Of a stretch of DNA of 64,000 nucleotides, positions 45,783 through 57,069 are shown piece by piece. The DNA is from Cydia pomonella. Lineage: Eukaryota; Arthropoda; Insecta; Lepidoptera; Tortricidae. Below the pieces are notes generated by a model. The model ran no database searches, was not told where the DNA came from, and saw only the letters and a list, made by a program, of their open reading frames with translations. The translations under genes were made by a program, and so were the position numbers. The stretch is taken from NCBI RefSeq assembly GCF_033807575.1, contig NC_084711.1, forward strand, positions 8,990,001 to 9,054,000, written 5' to 3'. Position 1 is the stretch's first letter, and each line of letters starts with the position of its first letter.

Positions 45783-47807
45783 ATGGAAGCGCGTTCTCGG
45801 TGCCGCGACGGCGAGGAGTCCCCGGCCGCTGCCGCGCCGCCGCGCCGCCCTCACCCGACACCCGCAGTCCACTCGCCGCGCCGGCTCAGCGCGCTACACG
45901 CTAACCGCAACATGGTGAGTCATACCTATTACGTGCGAAAACTATTCATTTACGGCGACCTTTCAAGTGTATCTACACAGGCGCAACGGATTTATAACCT
46001 ACTTGATCTACTTACCGAGCGAGATTCGTCATAATCACGATGTTGAGAGCTAACGAGCTTGACTTTTAAACCAATTACCGAAGAGCTAAATTGCAAGCGA
46101 ATAAAGAAGTATTGTTAATTTGAATTAAACATTGGTTACAACCTATTTCAGGTAATGGACAACCGAATGAATGAAGAAAATAAAAACGACAACAACTCTT
46201 CCATATTTATAATTAACTTTCAGTATGGGGATGTTGTAAACTATTCTTTGGTTTTAGTTAAAGGAATAATAACCAGGGGAAATTCAAACAATAATGATAA
46301 AATACTATGCACTGTTACAAATGGTGGAGTTCAAAATAAGTCAGAATGGATAATATACAACGGAGAGTTCAAAGCGTTAATTGAATTGAATAAAGGCGAG
46401 AATATAATTGATTTTGAATATACCGGACAGCAGCGTAAAACCTTACTACTCGATTATACACCAAGAAGAACAAATTTAAGAGTAACACCAGTTTACATAA
46501 TTTGCCAAGGACACGATGGCTATTTCCAAAGTCCACCTAATGTCGACAATTCCGTAGAAAGTGCTTGTTTACGCATAGCAATTGGAGCTAAGCTGATTCA
46601 AAGTCTAACTGCAGAAAAACTTTTTGAAAGTGGATTCGGAAGAAAAACATTCCAGCTCGAACACGAAGTCAACCCAAAAAGTCCAGAATGCATTGTGTTC
46701 CGAAGCAACCTAAACGTAAACAAGGCGAGAAAAATGAAACAAGCCGATTTATGGGCTCATTTTGGCAGAGAGCTTATGTTATCTGATTTAGGCAGTAATG
46801 AGAGAAAATTTCTAGCATTTATATCATGCACGAGGTTCAAGGGCACTGACTTAGACAAGCCAATGACTCATGATGAGATCGTTTCATTGACGGAAGCCTA
46901 TGCAGCACTTGGTGGTGGAGGTTTAGCTTTGTTCGGAACCGCTTGCTTGTACACTTGGCCGACGACTGCGGACGAAATCATTTCAAAGTTCCAAGATACC
47001 TCTCCTGTAAACACACGTCGTTTTATGGACGACAGCGGATATCGAGGCTCACTTGGAGCTTGTTTTGCTACGACCCTGGGCTCGGTGTTTCATGAACTAG
47101 GACATACGTTTGATCTCGGTCATACAAAAGACGGTATCATGGGCAGAGGATTTGACCACATTGACAGAGTTTTTACAGTAGGTGAGAAAAAATCTGTATT
47201 ATCAAAAGACAATATGAACAACTTTGGAAAACCTGTTCAACATTCAACAGTTTCCCTTCAGCGTAATATAAGTGTTACAATGAACGTGGCTGAACCGCTC
47301 CGAGTATTAGGACCAAGAAGCAAAACAACGTTAGGAAATTTTGCGGCAATGTCAAAATCTGATATTATCCGGAGAAGTCCCAATGTCACGCCTATAACAA
47401 GGCCATCTAGTGTGTACTCCAATATATCAAACAGGATGACCGACTCCAGAAAAAATGTCAATCGGACAAATGGAAATGATTCTATTTTTTGGACAAGAAA
47501 TTGCGCTGTGCTTTTATCATACCACAGATGGTTTAACAACGAGTACGGTAGAGAAAGGCAGGCAATAACTAGATATCTTAAATTTGACAAAAACAAAATG
47601 ATGATAATATCTACGGCAGGAATAAGAATAGTAGAAGTGAGAGATGAATCAAATGGAATGGTGTTAGATTCATATGAATTTACAGATCTTTTACCCGAAA
47701 AGAGATTTTTGGTGCCTTTTACCTTTTCACCTAAAAGTAAAGTTTTGACTATAGTGGTTGAAGATGATTTGGGAAACGTGCTAAAACAAACACTTTCTTC
47801 TTATTAA
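45783..47807 (+). CDS. Putative zinc metallopeptidase, YIL108W-like (two coding exons)
   Basis: Coding exons are 45783-45914 and 46152-47807, joined across a 237-bp intron with a GTGAGT donor and TTTCAG acceptor (phase 0). The joined frame is about 595 residues. If the last upstream ATG (45912) is used instead, the start shifts to about residue 44; translation from the exon 2 ATG (46155) alone would give 550. The key motif HELGHTFDLGH (from about residue 358) fits HExxHxxGxxH, with three zinc-binding His and a catalytic Glu, followed by GIMGRGFDHID, a Met-turn-like segment. Length and layout match the fungal/insect 'putative zinc metalloproteinase YIL108W' family. The N-terminal half has beta-rich segments and the C-terminal part includes LLSYHRWFNN. 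No signal peptide or membrane segment is visible, so an intracellular site is inferred. The substrate is unknown. The Ala/Pro/Arg-rich N-terminal extension encoded by exon 1 is less certain than the rest. Confidence 0.88.
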
Positions 47808-47929
47808 GCTTTAGCAGAAGTACCTATTGAAGAGTTATCATGTTTGACAATAAGTGAAGAAGAAAGATAATATAAAAAATATTTTAAATAGAATCAAAAT
47901 ATATCTATTATAAAAAAAAATTAAATATT

Positions 47930-47935
47930 AATAAA
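47930..47935 (+). terminator. Polyadenylation signal of the metallopeptidase gene
   Basis: An AATAAA hexamer lies 123 bases after the stop codon, in AT-rich sequence and on the correct strand. Confidence 0.55.
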
Positions 47936-48126
47936 ATAAGTAAATTGTGCGTCAAGTGTCTCATTGGATCATCATAGGTACGTACCGACATTTTATGTTT
48001 TTTATGTTCCGCATTAATAAAGATAAATTAATTAAGTATATCCAGATAGATGACCAGACCCATGTCACGCATTGACTTTGAAGAGATAAAAACATGGCGT
48101 ACACTTTCATAGTGGAGACATAGCCG

Positions 48127-48240
48127 GTCAAACAAATTTGTCAGTAGAAAAAGGCGCAAATTTCATAATAGTGGGACTCTTTGCCCCTTCATTTTTAAAA
48201 TTTGCCGCTTTTTTCTTCTGACGGAAATTTCTTGACAAAC
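48127..48240. mobile_element. Foldback element (GTCAAACAAATTTGTCAGTA)
   Basis: GTCAAACAAATTTGTCAGTA, GAAAAAGGCGCAAATTT on the left is mirrored by AAATTTGCCGCTTTTTTCTT, CTGACGGAAATTTCTTGACA. The spacer is about 35 bp. Confidence 0.7.
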
Positions 48241-48862
48241 TATAGTATTATTGGTGGTGGAAGCGGAAGTCAAAGTGACTTACAAAATATACCCAACTGG
48301 TAGTAATGTAACTATCTAAAATAATGTCGCCTTAACTAACTTTTGTACGGAGGCCAATTTTTATTACATATTAACTTGTCTCAGGTACTTTTCTTTATGT
48401 GGATAATCAACATGAAATCTTAAATGTAAAATAAATAAATAACTTATAGTTTTAATAAAAGAGAAAACTGCGTTTATTGTTAAAATCTAATCCTGAAATG
48501 CAATGTTATGATTAGAAAACTGAGAAACGGAATGTTTCAAACCTTTCAAACAGGTTTTATCGACGAGACGTCAAAATGAAATAAAATTAGTAAACACCAT
48601 TTAAACGTCTATGTCAATCTACATACCTAACAGATTAACCTCAAAATTTTTGAAATAGTTGGAAAAAGTAATAATGAAGTACGTTAGAGATACGAAGCAA
48701 ATCTACTTAATTTAGTTTGACTTTGTATTCTTGTGCTATGTAGCGTTTTTTATTGTTCTGAATACCTTTAGTACTAATAGGTTAATAAGTGCTCTAATTT
48801 GGTCCACAGATTTTTAGTCGTAGATTGGACTACATCAGCAAGATAACGATTTTACTGTGAAG

Positions 48863-51271
48863 ATGGCTAGCAGTACCACACCAGAAAATAACAGCTTTCT
48901 CGAGAAAGTAAAGGATTTCCCACCAATTATTGATGGCAAAATTAATGCAGTAAAATTTATTGAATCAACTCTGGGCTTGTTATGGGTTGTTGGTAAGTTA
49001 CATTAAACCTAACCCTAAAAACGCCACCCACTATTAGCTATCTTACCTATGCTTTTTTTCTCCTTTTATACTTTCTCTTTTCTTTTGTTTATACTCAAAA
49101 TTTCTACTTACAGAGAGCCTTGGTAAAATTTTTGCTCCAGTTAAATATGACATGGAAGGAAATATTGATGTAAGCATGATGTAGATTTTGTTTATGTTTT
49201 TGACATACTTGACCTCAATTTATTTCATAATAATTCTTTGCCAACTTAATAATTGAATGTAGATGATGTATTTTAAACTTATTTATTATAGAAAATCAAG
49301 AAATTGGACCCAAAAGAAAGCTCCTGTTTACTTGAATTATTAAATAGAGAATGTTTACAATCACAAGGCAAACCCGTAGCAACTGAGGGATTGTTATGGC
49401 TTAATAGGTGAGATATATTTTAATTAAAAAATGTTAATCCTTTAAAGGTCACTATCTGTATTGTAAAGCAAAACTAACCACTTGATATTATTATTTTTTG
49501 AAAATTTTTCTTACATCTTTAGGGCTATGAGATGGCAATGACACTTGAATTGTGGATTTTGTATAATTTAATATACTTATTAAAAGTTTAAAAACTTTTA
49601 ATAATGTTTTCTTATTGTTATTATTTGAATAAAATCTATTATTAGTAAAGCGCACAGATTCTGGTATAAAGGGTACTTACATTTATTTTTACAGATCACT
49701 TTTTTTCTTCGAAATTGTGTTTCAAGAAATGATACACTTGATTGAGGAAAACAATTTGGATATAAATATGAGGAAAATATATACCATTGCATATGAGGGG
49801 TCTGTTAAGAAATATCACAACTGGGTTACTCAACAAATATTTGCAGTAAGTATTAACTTTATAATTTATACATATATCAATTGCCATTTATTTACATAAT
49901 ACTAGTTGATTTTGGCATAAAAATATATTTGAGGGCTAAACAATGAAACCCAATAAGTCTAGATATTTGTGAAGCTTTCAACCAAATGGTACCACATTGT
50001 TGGTTTAATAAGTTGATTTCAAATTGATGCTTAATGGAAATAGCGCCTTATTAGCAACCAACAATAAGTGTCTTTGTGGTTGAGAATGGCACATTTTTCA
50101 TTTAAATCAACATGTCCCATATAGTTTCAATTTGGTGACTTATCTGGTTAGACTGCTCAGCCCTCAACCTCGCATTGCCATATAAACTCTTTTAATATTG
50201 CAAGCCTGGAAGATCTCTAGTGGTAGCAACTATTTGTGTAACAGTAATTTTGTTTATTAGGACTGGTTTATTCCAGGCTTATTTAATATGTATTTAGTTT
50301 GACAACCAGCCTGGCCTAGTGGGTAGTGACCCTGCCTGAACAAATCCCGGTAAGGGCATTTATTTGTGTGATGAGCATGAATATTTTGTTCCTGAGTCTT
50401 GGGTGTTTTCTATGCATTTAAGTATTTATACATATTTATATATTATATACATATATCATTGTTAGAATTACATCATCATATATGTATATCATTGTCCGAG
50501 TACCCACAACACAAGCCTTCTTGAACTTACTATGGGGCTTATTGTTAGTCAATTTGTGTAACAATGTCCTATAATATTTATTTTTTTATTATTTAGTTTG
50601 TGCCTTCTCACAGTGTAACTAATGCTATGCTGTCAACTTAAGAGGGACGTACACCACATGATTGTCGAGAAAATGTTAAACGCTTCTAAATATATTTAAA
50701 TCATTAGTTTTTTCAAATCTTGCAATACTTTTTTTAAGCGAAACCTATAAACCTATAATATATTATGCAGAAGCGTTCAAAATCAAAGTGATTTGTTAAG
50801 ATTTAGTTAGTGGAAAACATTTTCTCCCAAAATGGATTTTTTTAGCAAAAGCACCGTTATTTCGCTAGGATAGCAAAGCCCCTCCTTCCCTCTTAATATG
50901 AAACTTGCAGAATTGGTAGGAATTTTATAAATGGGATTGTATGGAGTGACTTGACCTTATATAACTTATTTTATTTAAGAATCATACCCAAATTTATGAA
51001 TAAATCTTTAACATTGGAAAGTATTTTATATACTTACAACAAACAAACCAGATTTTAATGAATACCCAAATGGTTGTTAAAAGCATTGTTTAATTTTTCA
51101 CAGCTAATTTGCCGGTTGGCTCCTACACTTCATCAACTGTTGAAATCATTTGGAGTGGACACCAACAATATAGGATCATTTAAAACCAGGCTCACAAGTT
51201 TTAACATAACATTACATTTAGTGAGGTGTAAAATTGATGATTTTTATAAAGATAATAATTTATTTTGTTAA
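48863..51271 (+). CDS. GLTP: Glycolipid transfer protein (five exons, complete)
   Basis: The exons are 48863-48992, 49114-49169, 49292-49407, 49695-49845 and 51104-51271. All introns are GT-AG and phases join exactly, giving a 206-residue protein, close to the ~209 usual for GLTP. Start: SFLEKVKDFPPIIDGKINAV, the family's FxxVxxFPxxxDGKIxxxxF signature. Glycolipid headgroup-binding residues known from the human protein are all present: Asp56, Asn60 and Lys63 (in KYDMEGNIDK), Trp98 (GLLWLNR) and His142 (KKYHNW). The all-helical GLTP fold binds glycosphingolipids and moves them between membranes in the cytosol; no signal peptide is seen. It lies about 1.05 kb downstream of the metallopeptidase on the same strand and converges with TMEM17. 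Intron 4 (1258 bp) has absorbed a SINE and a TTAA-flanked element, and the last exon ends NNLFC. Confidence 0.96.
50300..50600 (+). mobile_element. Lepidopteran tRNA-related SINE in GLTP intron 4
   Basis: The head GCCTGGCCTAGTGGGTAGTG is box A-like. The body is ATGAGCATGAATATTTTGTT, CCTGAGTCTTGGGTGTTTTC, GTCCGAGTACCCACAACACA, AGCCTTCTTGAACTTACTAT, GGGGCTTA, and a tail AACAATGTCCTATAATATTT then ATTTATTT-type repeats. The order matches a very common moth SINE. It lies in sense orientation within the intron and away from splice sites. Confidence 0.85.
50642..50892. mobile_element. TTAA-flanked inverted-repeat element (uninterrupted copy)
   Basis: The ends are TTAA|GAGGGACGTACACC and GCCCCTCCTTCCCTC|TTAA. 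TTAA target sites are a hallmark of piggyBac-type insertion; the superfamily is inferred from that alone, and the GAGGG start is atypical. Internal sequence (ATCAAAGTGATTTGTTAAGA, TTTAGTTAGT) is shared with the interrupted copy at 60441-61709. It has no coding capacity and lies in GLTP intron 4. Confidence 0.8.
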
Positions 51272-51394
51272 TAATAATACTTAAAGTATTTTAATAAGGC
51301 GCCATATTTATTATCCGATTAGCAATAGCATTTGTATATACCATCAAGTATATTTTAAGATTGAATAATATATAGTGCATAGTCTGTCATAATT

Positions 51395-51400
51395 AATAAA
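51395..51400 (+). terminator. Polyadenylation signal of GLTP
   Basis: An AATAAA hexamer 124 bases after the GLTP stop codon, followed by AGCAAAGG and T-rich sequence. Confidence 0.65.
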
Positions 51401-51700
51401 AGCAAAGGCTAAACTGTATTGAAACATGTCTTTGTTTAGTATTTATTTATAAACGTTAAAGCTGTTTAATTGTTTTTATTTTATGTAGTTGCAGCTTAAA
51501 TGGCCTTTGAGATATTATGCTAACTATGCCATAATATTGCTTTACCAAAAACAGTAACAAAGACAAAATAAGGAATTCAGTGCCTTGATGGGTATTGTTC
51601 ATAGTCTCCATTAGGTACCAAAAAATTTGAAGTAAAACAATTGACTAAGTACTTAGTTGTGATATATCATTAACATCACAAAGGTCTGAAACCTCGTAGA

Positions 51701-51829
51701 GTCAGACCAAGCTAAGTTAGCAGCGATTTTGATAGCCCAGCCAGTGCAAGTGTTATTTTGTTATGACGTTTACTTAACACTTGCACCGGCTGGGCGATCA
51801 AAATTGCTGCCAACTTAGCTTTGTCTGAC
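51701..51829. mobile_element. Foldback element (copy 2 of family at 35192)
   Basis: GTCAGACCAAGCTAAGTTAG, CAGCGATTTTGATAGCCCAG forms the left arm and its near-perfect reverse complement the right arm. The centre keeps TTATGACGTTTACTTAACAC, matching the centre of the 35192 copy in opposite orientation. It lies between GLTP and TMEM17. Confidence 0.88.
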
Positions 51830-52021
51830 TTTATTATTTTTAAAATTCTTGTTTTTTAATAAGGTTTTGTCTATTACTAATTTTGAAGTATAAAGGAGGC
51901 ATAATTGACATGTTATTAGTATGTAAATTACTCTAAAAACACATATGGCATAAATGTTTTTGTGTGGCCTAACATAAAATTTTCCAATATAAGCAGTTTA
52001 TAAACATCTTGTATAATTCTT

Positions 52022-52155
52022 TAGACCAGGAATCTCCAATCTTTATGATGTTTCCCTTTTTGTTGGCCGGATTGTATGGATTTTGGTACTTGTCACAAGT
52101 TAAGTTGGCAGGCTCCAGATCTGGCCCACGGGCCATAGTTTGGAGACAGCCACTT
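52022..52155. repeat. Ancient interspersed repeat (GGCCCACGGGCCATAGTTTG)
   Basis: It starts CAGGAATCTCCAATC and ends GGCCATAGTTTGGAGA, a short inverted relation (TCTCCAA against TTGGAGA). This resembles a degraded hAT-type MITE. Confidence 0.45.
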
Positions 52156-52842
52156 TATTAGCTTTATAATGTAAAACTAGTAAAGTTAAAGTTGAAAATG
52201 AAATTGTACTTACCAACCCTAGAGAAGGATGCATGAAGTTAAGTGTTTAGAGATTTTTACTCATTACTAAATCAAAATTTGAATGACATATGTAACGGGT
52301 CATGGGAGAGGCATATTTACCTTAGGGCCAAGGGGCCCTGGACCCGGGGCGGGGCAGGCTTCAAGTTTTTAGAAGACGCCGAAAAAAAAAGTATAATATG
52401 CGCTTATTATATGGGACGGTCCAGGGCGCCAAATATTAAAATACGCCCCTGGGTCATGGACTCAAACACAGAATTAAAATTGTATGTAAGAAAATATTAT
52501 ATAGCAGACCATCACAATTGCTTAGCATAACTGTTATATAGTTTATTTATTTATTTATTTACACTTAGAAGAAAGCAAAGAATCATGTGTGTTTTCAATC
52601 TAATAATTTTTCTTAGAAATAATAAAGTCACTGTGGTGGTGTGGTCATAGCAACCCAACAGTATTAAATTCTAGCCATATTTGAGTCACAAAGAGTCCTA
52701 TAAAATATGGCTCAGTGTAACTTTGTTCTACCTATAGCAAATACATACATAGAACTTGTTTATTATTTACAAAAGAATACTTAATTGTAACTCTATAACT
52801 CTGTAACAGCCTCAGAAAGTGGGGTGCTTAGACGTTGGTTAG

Positions 52843-52960
52843 GTCATACTGAGCAACTTTTACTATGAGATCAACCCTGAAATCGCGATAAAAAAAATGA
52901 CTCTCCCATACAAGATATCAACATCATTACGAAGGTTGGTCCCATAGTAAAAGTTGCCCA
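52843..52960. mobile_element. Foldback element related to 8341
   Basis: GGTCATACTGAGCAACTTTT, ACTATGAGATCAACC is mirrored by GGTTGGTCCCATAGTAAAAG, TTGCCC. It is shorter than the 8341 element but has the same arm motif. Confidence 0.6.
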
Positions 52961-53397
52961 CTCTCAGCGGCTGGTGTATAAGTATATAGAGCAGTTAAAA
53001 CAATCGAAAACTGTTTGATTGAGATGCTTATGCACAAAGCATTTCATGAGTTCAGGTTAAATGAAATGTAAAAATTCTGATATAGAACTATTTGAACATT
53101 TCTAAATTTATGGTCTCAGAAATCCATTGAATTTGGTTGGATTGCAGAAGTAAATAAATTTACCTATAAGTATGTAATCTATGTTAAATTGAGAACAATA
53201 ACCCAATTTTAAGCAGTATGACGTGTGACCTCAGTCTGTTTAGGATAAACTATCAAAATATTTCATTGGCCCCTATTCTTGGGCCATCATTAATATAGTT
53301 CACCCTAAGAATGAATAAAATATGCTGCTAAATTCTTTTTTTTGCAAGCTGTGATGTGTGTGTGCTGTGTAAGATGATTTTGTTTAAGAATAAATTA

Positions 53398-53403
53398 TTT
53401 ATT
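53398..53403 (-). terminator. Polyadenylation signal of TMEM17
   Basis: TTTATT on the + strand (AATAAA on the minus strand) lies 64 bases past the TMEM17 stop codon. Confidence 0.6.
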
Positions 53404-53466
53404 TTTAATTGTGTCACATTTATTTATTTCATCTTACCAAGAGGGAAGAAAATAATGTTAACAGTC

Positions 53467-55824
53467 TCAATTTTTGTGTGTCAAGTAAATACTTTTTGCT
53501 AAACATGATGCCTTTTTCAAAGCTATGAAACTAAAAACGACTTCAGCTACAGTCAGCAAGTATAATGTTGTATGAAGAACAAGTTCTGTCGGAGTACTTA
53601 GAAGGTAAGGATTAAAAAGAAAGAAACTAACAAGAGGCAACTGCATGAGTACTGACAGCATCAAGAAGCCCGCAAGTTCTGGCACCTGAAAGGGGCCAAA
53701 AATAATGTTTTTAGTTAAAAGCCAAAAGGGTGCAAACAATTTTTATGTAGGGTGTAAATAGGTTAGAATACTTATAAATGATCTAAACTCTGGACCCAAT
53801 TTTTGAAATGTTACTTAACACATTCACTGCCGGGAACCCACCTGGTGGGCGCTCATGAACTTTGTTCAGATGCCGGACAACCCGATGGGCGGGTTTTGTA
53901 CGCAGGTATAGACCACTGGTTTCTGGGGTAGTGCACCGTTTTTTGTCTGGCAGTGAATGTGTTGTGAACCCCACACAAGCGTTGGCGTCTAGTCAACTCT
54001 ATGGCTGCTGCTTGACGCTCTGTTGGCACAACAATGCCATTTTTCTTAGCGCTGACTAGACGCCAACACTGGAAAGACACTAGTGTGGAGTGGCACTAAG
54101 ATGTACTATGATATGACAATAATAAAATTTTAACTTTTTCACCTTATTTACATAGATTAAAAAGAAAGTTAGATGTACACTCTTAAGACTGGCTGTATTT
54201 TTCAGTCTTATTTCACCAGAGAGAACATCTATGTCAAAAGTCCACCATGTTTAGGCTGCATTCCACCAGAGATGTGTGAGGATGTACCAATAGAATCACT
54301 ACATGCCGAGTGAGGAAAACGAATTAAGTCATTCTATTGGTTCTTAACAAACCCATCCCTCGCTACGCTTCCTCACATATTTCTTGCCTTAGGGTGTAAT
54401 GTTTACTTTGCCTAGCAGTAGAATAAACTACTGGAACAAATTTATCAACAACTTACCCGGCAAGACAGGTTCCCATACTGGCCTAGATATAATCTTGCAG
54501 ACTCTATAACAACCAGCAGCGTGTAAACTGTTAAAGATAAGTATCTAGTCAGATGTCCCAGTAAATCCAACTGTAAATAAAGAAAACTATCCATTATATA
54601 ATATAAACTGTAAAATGAAGTAGGATTTTTCTAATTTGAAAAACAGCCAAGTTCGATTCAACAATACCTTAACATAAAGGAAGAATCCCACAACCGGTAC
54701 CCAGACTAGGTAAAGGTACACATTTATGAATAAACATTTCTGCAATTGAAGCATTGAATTCATCAGTAAAAATTACATGTTACAATTGAATTATAAAAAT
54801 CAATCTTTTCGTATCCAATCGCAACGCAAGGGCCAACAAAGTACTTAAATGAAAAATCAAAACAAAATCTACACGCGCCAAACTACAATCAGAATGTGAC
54901 ATTGAAATGTTTTGTTTTGTCAAATCAAATGCATGGACGGAGTTATAAAGTGGAGGGCGCTGTCACTTTTATGCCATACTAAATTGAACCTTATTGTTAA
55001 GATAGAAAGGTCTTCGTACCAGACTAGAGAAAACAGTCCACTTGAGATAGCAAATCTCACTCGTGTGCGAGTGATAAAAATGTTAGTCGCTAATGTTAAA
55101 AAGATGCCATCGCACAGACTGGTACTTGACCCTAAAAGTTGGCCAAAAATATTTTTAAGTTCCAATGGCCTCTTAACCATTTGTTATTTAGGTTTTAGCG
55201 TTAAGAAGGTAAAAAAAAGACATTAAGTATTACTTTCATCTTTTATTGGTCATTTTCTTCAAAGCTTAGATTGGCAATGTCACTTTCTATCAATGAATTC
55301 AGGACATCAGCAGAAAGTGGGTGTTTTTTTTTTATTTTTCCTGGTTCTCATGCCTGTCAGGTCAGGATCAGATTGTTGTGCGTTGTAGGCTACCCGGGAA
55401 AACTTCCGTGTATAGTTCTGTCCGACTTACGGAGAAAAAAAATCACCAAAAATAGAGGGGTGCATTGGGGTGGCTATTTTGGACTTTATATTATTAAGGA
55501 AAGTCTATTCTATAACATACCATTCAAATGTTTGCTGGGAAATGCTTGGAAACTAATTGAAACTTCCAATGTTCTTGAAAAACTTGTCTTTTCATATAAA
55601 ATTTCCCGGTACTCACTTCTCAAGGGTATTAATAAAGAAAATCAATTAATTTTTAAGTAAAATTTAGTGTTAAATAAAATACATACCTGGTTCTTCATAA
55701 TCCATATTAAAAACCAACACAAAACTGGCCGATCAAGGAAGAACAAATATTTGAAAACAATGAAATTTTGAGCGCATCGAACAATCACGCGGACACTTTC
55801 GGCGAACGGTAACTGTCTGTGCAT
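53467..55824 (-). CDS. TMEM17: TMEM17-type transmembrane protein (ciliary transition zone)
   Basis: Exons on the minus strand are 55824-55687 (start uncertain), 54739-54668, 54570-54457 and 53685-53467, all phase 0 with GT-AG introns. The conserved part reads KCLFINVYLYLVW, then ESARLYLGQYGNLSCRVPEL, AGFLMLSVLMQLPL and ALKKA near the end. R-L-Y-L-G-x-x-G-N-L and V-P-E-L-A-G-F identify TMEM17, and the related TMEM216 lacks the VPELAGF block. About four hydrophobic segments fit a tetraspan protein. TMEM17 works in the MKS/transition-zone complex that gates entry into cilia; in insects this means mainly sensory neurons. From the first ATG in the frame of exon 1 the product is ~180 residues; from MKNQ (55698) it is ~138. 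A third option, retaining sequence upstream of exon 2, starts at 54763 and gives 142. The vertebrate protein is about 198, mostly longer at the ends. Intron 3 is loaded with foldback elements. Confidence 0.86.
53817..53963. mobile_element. Inverted-repeat element AACACATTCACTGCC in TMEM17 intron 3
   Basis: AACACATTCACTGCC and GGCAGTGAATGTGTT are perfect 15-bp inverted ends. The interior has GGGAACCCACCTGGTGGGCG and AACCCGATGGGCGGGTTT. Total length is 147 bp, typical of a MITE. Confidence 0.85.
53970..54088. mobile_element. Foldback element GCGTTGGCGTCTAGTC in TMEM17 intron 3
   Basis: CCACAC(AA)GCGTTGGCGTCTAGTC on the left is mirrored by GACTAGACGCCAACACTGGA and CTAGTGTGG. It begins only seven bases after the preceding element. 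Confidence 0.75.
54259..54396. mobile_element. Foldback element CCACCAGAGATGTGTGAGGA in TMEM17 intron 3
   Basis: CCACCAGAGATGTGTGAGGA, ACCAATAGAAT on the left pairs with ATTCTATTGGTTC, CCTCACATATTTCTTGCC on the right, with the CATCCCTCGCTACGCTTCC block at the right side. The arms are imperfect. Confidence 0.6.
54740..55686. other. TMEM17 intron 1 with repeat-like sequence
   Basis: Within the presumed first intron, AAGTACCAGTCTGTGCGATG and GTACCAGACTAGAG form weak inverted relations around 55010-55130. A 129-codon + frame at 55271-55660 is open but unrecognised and antisense to the gene. I regard it as chance or repeat-derived. Confidence 0.35.
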
Positions 55825-55999
55825 CGTGGTAGTTGTGGTAATTGTAGCAAAATTGCTACATAATCAACATCTGTCGGTTTATTTTTGAACTTCTCCAGTG
55901 ACTTGCTCAGTTTTCTTTCTGTTGTCTCTCTTTGCGGTTTCATAATTCGGGCGTTGATGATTAGATGGCGCTGTATCACATTGGTCGTTGAAGCAGTTT

Positions 56000-57060
56000 G
56001 TTTTTCCTTTTGGCCTTTTTTGAATGTGATTTATGGCAGGCTGAAAATAGAATGTAACTTGTTTTTGAATAAAAACTGGAAGGTTTTCGAAAGATGGAAT
56101 TGAGGTTTTTGTTTTGGAAAAAAAGGGAGAAAAAGATTTGAGGTGAAGAGCGAAGTCAAGTTTTGTTGATTGTTGGCCATTTTCGGTGTTGTTCCCCTTC
56201 GAAACCCGGAGGCTGGCGTTTCATTCAGTCCTGGCCACGTGAATTCACCAGCAACAACTTGTGCGGTGGCGTGTGGCGTGTTTGCCGCCAAAGCTCAGAG
56301 CACGTATTTTTTTGGCTCTCCTGTCGATTTCCAAATTTCGGGAGGGCTTCAACGAGACCACCAGCTTAGGACCCGGGCCCGTTTAACACGAGGCTCGCCA
56401 GGTGATATCGACTTAACCTATTCGAGACGGATTTAAGTTTATATCGATATACATTCTAATTTTTTTTTTAATTCTGATTTGCCTTCTCCAAATTGTTAAC
56501 CATTTATTGTTTTTATTACGCTCCTTTTTTTACTTTTGTTAAATTCCTGTAGATGTCTGCAACCCGCATTTTCCTTAAATTATTTATTTTCTAAATTCTA
56601 AAACTGCTCCAATAGTCGAGCCATTCCTTTTTTTCGGCATGAAAGCTAGGTTTCCTTCATACACTTTTTTTTTCTCAATCATCACTCCATTTCATTCGCC
56701 TCATTAAACATTTTTTTCCCTCAGTCAATTTTCACCCGACTTTTTTTATTTCTATATTTCAATAGCCTTTATGCGGAGAGCAGGGATCGTCTTAATATTG
56801 TTTAGGACACTGTTTAAATTGTGTTCCGGGTTTTATCTTTAGATTTCTCAGTAATAATATTTGGTAAATATATAGGGTAAAAGGTTCGTCAATGGACAAG
56901 TGTTATATTTTTTGCATAAATGTTTAAAATTATACGTATTCTGCAAAAGTGATTGTTTTACTGCACAATATACTACTGAAATAAAATATATTCTTATACG
57001 AAACACATATTTATTCCAAATTCAAATTCCTAATTATTCATTGTGATTAATTAAAAAATA
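56000..57060. other. Non-coding stretch with one GC-rich segment
   Basis: A GC-rich segment at about 56170-56430 has short frames in several phases (up to 88 codons) and no recognised domain. The rest is T-rich. No gene was called. It could hold a promoter opposite TMEM17, or a repeat remnant. Confidence 0.35.
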
Positions 57061-57069
57061 AATAGAATA

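Noticed and set aside
47258..47596. 112-codon minus frame opposite the metallopeptidase
   Set aside because: A shadow of the real coding exon, with no independent support.
55271..55660. 129-codon + strand ATG frame
   Set aside because: It lies antisense within a TMEM17 intron, shows no domain and has low-complexity Phe/Lys content; probably chance or repeat-derived.
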